This document shows positions 61,201 through 64,000 of a stretch of 64,000 bases of DNA, piece by piece. Within the stretch, counting starts at the first letter, position 1. The number at the start of each line of letters is the position of its first letter. Source of the DNA: Girardinichthys multiradiatus (Eukaryota; Chordata; Actinopteri; Cyprinodontiformes; Goodeidae); NCBI RefSeq assembly GCF_021462225.1, contig NC_061800.1, forward strand, positions 12,508,749 to 12,572,748, read 5' to 3'. The translations under genes and the position numbers were made by a program. Below the pieces are notes generated by a model, which searched no databases, was not told the DNA's origin, and worked only from the letters and a program-made list of their open reading frames with translations.

Positions 61201-61533
61201 GCTGGAATGTGTCCCAGTCCATTTGGCATCAGAACCTTTAGAGCTAACAACTCAGCAGCGTCTGTTCATTTAATTTCAGATTAACTGTCGGAGCTCATCT
61301 CCGTCATTAAGGTCTGTTCGCTCATTAACCGCAGCCTTATGGTTCCTTCTGTGTCTGCAGAGACATGCGTGCTGACCAAAGGCAAGCATCTGGCCACAGT
61401 GAAGGCACTGACTGACTGCCAGTGCTTCTCTTTGTCCTGGGACGACTTTCAGGAGGCGCTCCGGGGCTTCCCAGACATCAAGAAGGACTTAGAAAAAATT
61501 ATCCTCGTCAGCTCTGACGGTGAAGTTGTGTAA
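42015..61533 (+). CDS. hcnl1: HCN-like channel, HCNL1-type (candidate proton channel), 10 exons
   Basis: Coding exons 42015-42199, 44280-44466, 44946-45050, 45131-45268, 51646-51807, 52047-52140, 52214-52341, 54402-54548, 56880-57117 and 61361-61533 join in frame to 518 aa. Domains: N-terminal [13 protein letters not shown]1 about 64-86; S2 95-118; S3 137-158; S4 172-200; S5 about 215-244 with LLCHWNGC; pore 270-290; S6 296-325; C-linker [14 protein letters not shown] ending [10 protein letters not shown]. Family knowledge: HCN channels are tetrameric, opened by hyperpolarization and modulated by cAMP. Zebrafish HCNL1 instead passes protons through its voltage sensor. Here S4 has Met180 where HCNs have Arg, the filter reads LSYGSM instead of IGYGAQ, and the cAMP contacts are lost. 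The ATG at 42015 follows an in-frame TGA 12 bases upstream. Alternatives: HCNL2 or another fish HCN paralogue. Confidence 0.85.
42200..44279 (+). other. Channel intron 1
   Basis: AT-rich intron of 2.1 kb. A possible Tc1-like relic lies at about 43480-43900: 'gagctcactgtaagagaact' and then 'ttacagtgggtgccaatact', in the order expected for a fish Tc1 3' half. No other element was recognised. Confidence 0.6.
44280..44466 (+). CDS. hcnl1: Channel exon 2 (S1-S2)
   Basis: The acceptor TCCTGTAG ends at 44279 and the donor GTGAGA starts at 44467. Reads [20 protein letters not shown] (S1), [20 protein letters not shown] (S2) and [10 protein letters not shown]. The acidic D103 and D109 of S2 are kept, as in HCN voltage sensors. 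Confidence 0.95.
44946..45050 (+). CDS. hcnl1: Channel exon 3 (S2-S3 loop and S3)
   Basis: The acceptor TTTCAG ends at 44945 and the donor GTAATA starts at 45051. The 35 codons read [18 protein letters not shown] and [17 protein letters not shown]. This parallels [20 protein letters not shown] in HCNs; D145 is the conserved S3 aspartate. Confidence 0.93.
45131..45268 (+). CDS. hcnl1: Channel exon 4 (S4 voltage sensor)
   Basis: The acceptor TTTCCAG ends at 45130 and the donor GTAAGT starts at 45269. The S4 core reads [20 protein letters not shown]. Against LRIVRFTKILSLLRLLRLS of HCNs, the arginine of IVR is Met180 (codon ATG) and the following lysine is Arg183. The remaining S4 arginines R189, R192, R195 and R198 are kept. 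Confidence 0.95.
45930..46200 (-). repeat. tRNA-related/LINE-tail fish repeat, antisense
   Basis: The minus strand reads from a B-box-like region through 'ttctccttgtgcgtgggttc' and 'tcccacagtccaagaacatg' to 'gactggtgctctgtccaggg' and 'gtaccctgcc'. This is the order of a very common fish repeat. It is related to 24913-25015 at its 5' part. Confidence 0.6.
46569..46883 (+). pseudogene. Tc1 transposase N-terminal part
   Basis: The frame reads [40 protein letters not shown], a basic [11 protein letters not shown] linker (GRRR-like AT-hook position) and [20 protein letters not shown]. It keeps the paired-type helix-turn-helix domain. A stop after TVRN breaks it. Confidence 0.75.
47115..48017 (-). 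mobile_element. LTR-like insertion (TGTCACG...CTGACA) inside Tc1
   Basis: 903 bases begin TGTCACG and end CTGACA (TG..CA with TGTCA/TGACA inverted ends). They are flanked by ctgtt/cggtt, a probable 5-bp target duplication with one change, and interrupt the Tc1 text exactly. There is no long frame. Orientation is inferred from comparison with 53182-53804. A solo LTR is the best reading; a non-autonomous DNA element is possible. A (AAT)n run lies at about 47821-47840. Confidence 0.65.
48480..50085 (+). mobile_element. Rex1-like LINE, 3' part with GAATT-type tail
   Basis: The plus strand carries broken RT frames: [17 protein letters not shown] (about 48590), [40 protein letters not shown] and [29 protein letters not shown] (to 49132), and [21 protein letters not shown] 3' UTR follows, with 'accttgagacgaggtgttgt', 'tggtgctatataaataaact' and a tail of 'gaactgaattgaatagaata' repeats. 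The 5' end is truncated. Confidence 0.8.
50095..50510 (+). mobile_element. Tc1-like transposase relic
   Basis: 'gtgatggtttggggagccat' (VMVWGAM) at about 50120, 'agtccaaagtcagtgtagct' at about 50178, 'tgacaagctttatggagatg' at about 50231 and 'cccgatagagaatct' (PIEN) at about 50360 follow the order of the catalytic half of a fish Tc1 transposase. Frames are broken. Confidence 0.65.
51646..51807 (+). CDS. hcnl1: Channel exon 5 (S4-S5 linker, S5, turret)
   Basis: The acceptor CTTGGCAG ends at 51645 and the donor GTAAAG starts at 51808. Reads [20 protein letters not shown], then [16 protein letters not shown] and [32 protein letters not shown] is highly diagnostic for the HCN family. Confidence 0.95.
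52047..52140 (+). CDS. hcnl1: Channel exon 6 (pore helix and altered filter)
   Basis: The acceptor TTTCAG ends at 52046 and the donor GTGAGG starts at 52141. Reads [20 protein letters not shown], then [10 protein letters not shown] (281-290). Compared with HCN CIGYGAQAPV, the first filter glycine is Ser282 and one extra residue (Met286 or Asp287) follows the YG. Confidence 0.94.
52214..52341 (+). CDS. hcnl1: Channel exon 7 (S6)
   Basis: The acceptor TCTCTAG ends at 52213. Reads [33 protein letters not shown] and PAAKEYKSK. It matches S6 of HCNs ([21 protein letters not shown]). The donor AAG|GTCTTT at 52342 is weak. Confidence 0.93.
53182..53804 (-). mobile_element. LTR-like element (TGTCACG...CTGACA), second copy
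   Basis: 623 bases with the same ends as 47115-48017. Read on the minus strand it holds a TATA-like 'cagtatttaagctc' after 'agttcattggttcacactcc', as in a promoter-bearing LTR. No clear target duplication is seen (gctca versus acgac). Confidence 0.5.
53815..54330 (+). mobile_element. LTR-like fragment in opposite orientation
   Basis: The plus strand shows 'cttgctgtcacagctgtttc', 'actgattaagtcatctggaa' and 'cagtatttaagctcctggtt', the sense order of the blocks found on the minus strand at 53182-53804. The two pieces therefore form a head-to-head inverted pair inside the intron. The borders are approximate. Confidence 0.45.
54257..54316. repeat. Hairpin: 26-bp inverted repeat, 8-base loop
   Basis: The arms 54257-54282 and 54291-54316 are complementary with a single mismatch (attgaccca--tgcagagac...). 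The loop is 'ttttacca'. It ends 86 bases before the acceptor of channel exon 8. Confidence 0.9.
54402..54548 (+). CDS. hcnl1: Channel exon 8 (C-linker)
   Basis: 49 codons from ATGAGCCGC. They read [20 protein letters not shown], then [20 protein letters not shown] and SSSLKE. It corresponds to [20 protein letters not shown] of HCNs. The acceptor AAAG is weak; the donor GTAAAC is at 54549. Although it starts with ATG, it is an internal exon. Confidence 0.92.
55238..55281. repeat. (CA)n(TA)n microsatellite
   Basis: 'cacacacaca' followed by about 28 bases of TA repeat. It directly abuts the left end of the Tc1 element, which probably integrated at a TA in it. Confidence 0.9.
55282..56769 (+). 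mobile_element. Tc1-family transposon, both ends present, internal deletion
   Basis: The left end 'cagctcaaaaaaataaaggg' and right end 'tattttttttgagcagtgta' are inverted and lie at TA sites. Transposase parts: the N-terminal helix-turn-helix from 55579 ([20 protein letters not shown]) and the catalytic half 55833-56507. About 0.1 kb between them, corresponding to 46780-46880 of the other copy, is deleted. The 3' non-coding end resembles the family. It is non-autonomous by itself. Confidence 0.9.
55833..56507 (+). pseudogene. Tc1 transposase, catalytic part
   Basis: Open frame of 224 codons. It reads [20 protein letters not shown] (first catalytic Asp), [34 protein letters not shown] (second Asp) and [16 protein letters not shown], where the expected Glu block P-IEH is kept as QIEH. 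It ends ARGGHTQY. The N-terminus is separated by the deletion and a frame change. Confidence 0.85.
56880..57117 (+). CDS. hcnl1: Channel exon 9 (C-linker end and CNBD core)
   Basis: The acceptor TTTTCCAG ends at 56879 and the donor GTAGGT starts at 57118. Reads [40 protein letters not shown] and [16 protein letters not shown], then GDFFG. This is the beta-roll of a cyclic-nucleotide-binding domain. GEALME differs from HCN GVAGVI. Confidence 0.94.
57760..59850 (-). mobile_element. Tc1-like transposon, antisense, with nested insertions
   Basis: The ends are inverted: 'cttctcagaaaaattaaagg' at the left and 'gtttctttaatttatttaag' at the right. Minus-strand transposase pieces: [20 protein letters not shown] (about 58120), [20 protein letters not shown] (about 58700), and degraded N-terminal parts near 58850-58990 and 59170-59240. 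Three insertions split it: 58144-58432 (MITE), about 59062-59172 (fragment starting 'ggccctattccactagt') and about 59240-59530 (unidentified). It is inactive. Confidence 0.7.
58144..58432. mobile_element. Tc1-type miniature element (MITE), nested
   Basis: 289 bases with near-perfect inverted ends. 'tacagtacagaccaaaggtt' at the left and 'atttggtctgtactgta' at the right extend inward over about 45 bases ('ggacacaccttctcattcaa'), with TA at both borders. This is a well-known fish miniature type. Confidence 0.9.
60105..60860 (-). mobile_element. Tc1-like transposon relic, antisense
   Basis: Minus-strand blocks: the complement of 'tgacgctgccaccaccatgt' (about 60111; HGGGSVM-like), 'ctctgtagctcctggagagt' (about 60456) and 'caacaaacctcttactacgc' (about 60748). 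Frames are broken. A short SINE-like tail at 60325-60385 sits inside it. Confidence 0.55.
61361..61533 (+). CDS. hcnl1: Channel terminal exon (phosphate-binding cassette, truncated C-helix)
   Basis: The acceptor TGTCTGCAG ends at 61360. With the carried G it reads [56 protein letters not shown] and TAA. His471 and Leu472 replace the Arg and Thr that hold the cAMP phosphate in HCN2 (R591, T592). A GT at 61520 (GACG|GTGAAG) could be an alternative donor. Confidence 0.9.
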
Positions 61534-61897
61534 GATCAAAAAGTAATACTTGAACTATTTTCTGTAAAGGACTGAATCTTGTCCCATGCACTTCCAGGGC
61601 ATTTGGATGGCTATTGGATGTTCAATGAAGAGTTTTGCACATTGATAAAAGTTGAGCACTTTTCAAATAGTGAGATGGACTTTGTAGAGATGCTTTCCCT
61701 TCTGATCCCCCACCTATCTGCAGCAAGAAAAGACCTCAACATATAGGGCATTGGGATGTTTCACCTTTTATTTGATTAACTATTGCAGTTTATTGCAAAA
61801 CAACAAACCGTAATATAAGCTTCTTCACTCCAGTCACAGTTTGATTGGAGCTGAAACAGTTTCTGGGAAATACAGTATAAATACCATAGAGTCACCT

Positions 61898-61903
61898 AAT
61901 AAA
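61898..61903 (+). other. Polyadenylation signal of the channel gene
   Basis: AATAAA lies 365 bases after the channel stop codon. It is the first canonical signal on this strand after the terminal exon and supports the stop at 61533 as the gene end. Confidence 0.5.
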
Positions 61904-61974
61904 CAGGTATTTATTTCATGTCTCTCTGAACCATGGATGTGTCAGTGGGGTGATTAACAACTCCTACAGTGCAG

Positions 61975-63470
61975 ATCAGAGATTTACATACACTGATCAC
62001 CATTATGAATTTCATATTAATGTTGGGTTTTTAATGATGCTTTCAAAACATTCTCTTCCCAGGAATATTTTGCAGCATACCACTTCACTGAATTCTAAGC
62101 ATAGAAATTAGGTGCACAAGTTAGAGTTTGAGGCAAGCTTTATCTAATCCACACAGGTTACAAATTCTACACACTGGCTCAAATATATAGTTACACCCCT
62201 ACCAACTAAGTTGCAGAGAAACCACACACTTTTTGTCGACATAAGCAATTCCGGCTTGGTATTTGTCGGTACCACTTGGCAGAAATGAAGTAACTCATTT
62301 TCACTGTTTGGTTTTCTGGCTTTTAGCCAAAGTCCCAAAAAAAGTTTAGTCTGTAGGGAAGCCGTTCAACTTTGATGTAAGCCTTTGCAACTAGCTGGAA
62401 GAAGTACACATGCAACTAGTTAGAGAGGCTTACATCAAGGTTTAATGGCTTCCCCACAGACTCACTATCGTTGTCCTGTAGAAACACCTAGTTCTGTCGA
62501 CAACAGCCCGACAACCCAGGAATCAGCAAGATTCAAGTTGATCACAAACCGGAAGATGGCAGAACATCAGTCACTGAAGTCAGTGGAGCACATTTTAAAT
62601 CAACATGGACTGAGAAGGTGCCAACCAAGGATGAAGCATTACATAACCTGTACTGTATGTTTGAGGGATTCAGGGTAAGTCTTTCAAACATAAACATTAG
62701 AGTTGTACAATATGCATGTATTGCAATCCAAAAGGACTGCTGGGTGCAATTTTTGGTAGGATTTAATATTTATAGTGCCCCGCATGCAAATTCTGCCTCC
62801 TAGTTGAAGAATTGGCCAGCTGAATTGACTTTTACGGCCTTCAATGCCCACGCTTGGTGTTTATGTTCCTGGGATCCTGAAACTCACAAAGATTGACAGA
62901 GGCATTGTTATGAAGAAAGAATAAGGAAAGAGTCTCACATGGTTTTTACCCATAATCAGTATCGTCATTGCAATATGCAGCAAACATTTCGCAATTCTAG
63001 GTTTTCCTTACATTGTTTAGCTCTAATAAAAACAGCATCAATTATACATGTGTGGTGACAGCATCATTCTCAGTGTCTGTTTTGCTATGAGTGCCTTGTG
63101 CATCACAAAGTGGTTGGAATATTTGAGAATTAAGGATCACCTCCAAAATCTTCTACTTTGCTTCAGATCAACAGCTAGATGGTTATAATTTAGACACAAT
63201 TGATCCCAAACACACATTAAAATTGGTTTTGGTATGGTTAACACAGGCAGCAAAAAGTTTTTGGGGAACAGCTCTGGAGCTAAACTGTTTTAAATTCTGT
63301 TTAAAAGTCAGGTCACCAACCAATTTAGATAGATTCTTACAATATACTGAGCCTGAAATACTTTGCTGATACAAAAAGAGTGTGATTCTCAGCAACTTGC
63401 CAAAAGACATTTATCTGAATATTAAGGGCAGTATTTGAATTAATTTGAGTATGTCTGTATAATGGTAAAT
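61975..63470 (+). mobile_element. Tc1-like transposon relic
   Basis: Starts near 'agatcagagatttacataca' (fish Tc1 end type). Plus-strand coding remnants include 'aggtgccaaccaaggatgaa' (about 62618) and 'caattgatcccaaacacaca' (about 63198; NDPKHTS-like), then 'ttggttttggtatggtta'. No intact frame remains. It includes the hairpin at 62351-62459. Confidence 0.55.
62351..62459. repeat. Hairpin: about 33-bp imperfect inverted repeat
   Basis: The arms 62351-62383 and 62427-62459 are complementary over about 33 bases with a few mismatches (ctgta/gggaagcc... versus ...ggcttccccacag). The loop is 43 bases and itself contains a repeated 'gcaacta' pair. Confidence 0.75.
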
Positions 63471-64000
63471 CTGAGTGGATCAGTAAAACATAGTATTACA
63501 TTTTAATTTCCCCTAATTCTTGTTTTTTTTAAATCCATTGACGTTATATGTTGCATCATTAAATGCCCACAATTAAAATAACATTCCTGCTGATGATATG
63601 TGTATAAAAACTGCTTGGCACTGTAAACACATGTTCAGTGTTTTTCATTTACAGCAGTCACATAGTGGTGATGTGGGAGGACTGTTCAGGGTTCTTTTGG
63701 GTTTTGTTTGGGGCCACGATATTTTTTTCTAAATACATCTAAGATGTTGTTATACCTAAACCCAATAGAGTCAATTTTGCAGCTTTTTATAGACACCAAA
63801 CAGTAAGTGAGAACAAAAATATAGAGAAATCAATGGTCTCCCACATGAGACTGGAGCTGTCATGTTCAAGGTGAAGCAAAGTGAACAAACAATCACTGCT
63901 TCCCATATTTGCCACCCCACCCACCAAGGAAACAGTGCTGTGGAGATCAGTTTGTTTTCCTCAATCAACCAAACAAGCATGGTTTTTTGACTGTTGGAGA

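Larger units (their letters stand above)
57118..61360 (+). other. Channel intron 9, transposon-filled
   Basis: Intron of 4.2 kb. It holds the nested antisense Tc1-like element (57760-59850) and a further antisense Tc1-like relic (about 60105-60860). A short SINE-like tail at 60325-60385 ('agtttatttttatagtgctt', 'ggcgctgtacac') interrupts the second. 57118-57750 and 60860-61360 were not recognised. Confidence 0.8.
61534..64000. other. Channel 3' UTR and downstream Tc1-like relic
   Basis: 3' UTR to about 61920, with AATAAA at 61898-61903. A degenerate Tc1-like element follows (about 61975-63470). 63470-64000 was not recognised. Confidence 0.65.

Overview
This window is vertebrate nuclear DNA, almost certainly from a teleost fish. 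It holds four multi-exon genes with GT-AG introns. The space between and inside them is filled with fish-type repeats: many Tc1/mariner relics and miniatures, APE-type LINEs, a Rex1-like LINE tail and LTR-like pieces. No bacterial or phage features are present. I could not determine the species. All exons were placed by hand from reading frame, splice sites and remembered family motifs; no alignment was run.

Layout: (1) 1-8412, plus strand, is the 3' part of pla1a (secreted phosphatidylserine-specific phospholipase A1). Eight exons are visible, from the catalytic GVSLG exon to the stop codon. (2) 11700-23628, minus strand, is popdc2 (Popeye-domain cAMP-binding membrane protein) in four coding exons. 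The small last exon lies 3.1 kb from exon 3 and is easily missed. (3) 29855-31520, minus strand, is cox17 (mitochondrial copper chaperone), with two coding exons, a non-coding 5' exon and an E-box/ZNF143-like promoter. (4) 42015-61533, plus strand, is an HCN-like channel gene of ten coding exons (518 aa). Its voltage sensor and pore match what is known of the hyperpolarization-activated proton channel HCNL1 of zebrafish sperm. One S4 arginine is replaced by methionine, the GYG filter is changed to SYG, and the key cAMP contacts of the cyclic-nucleotide-binding domain are lost.

The order pla1a - popdc2 - cox17, with the same relative orientations, is the arrangement known in mammals (human 3q13.33). 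The channel gene occupies the position where mammals carry CFAP91. The genes do not form an operon and each is expected to have its own promoter. A shared theme is that popdc2 and the channel both belong to cAMP-sensor families, although the channel appears to have lost cAMP binding.

Repeats worth attention are: a single LINE insertion at 35611-38782, bounded by a perfect 15-bp target duplication but with its interior cut into three blocks in scrambled order and orientation; a Tc1 copy at 46270-48243 split by a 903-bp TGTCA...TGACA insertion; a better-preserved Tc1 copy at 55282-56769; an antisense Tc1-like element at about 57760-59850 with three nested insertions; and channel intron 7, which has weak splice sites, an inverted pair of LTR-like pieces and a strong hairpin.
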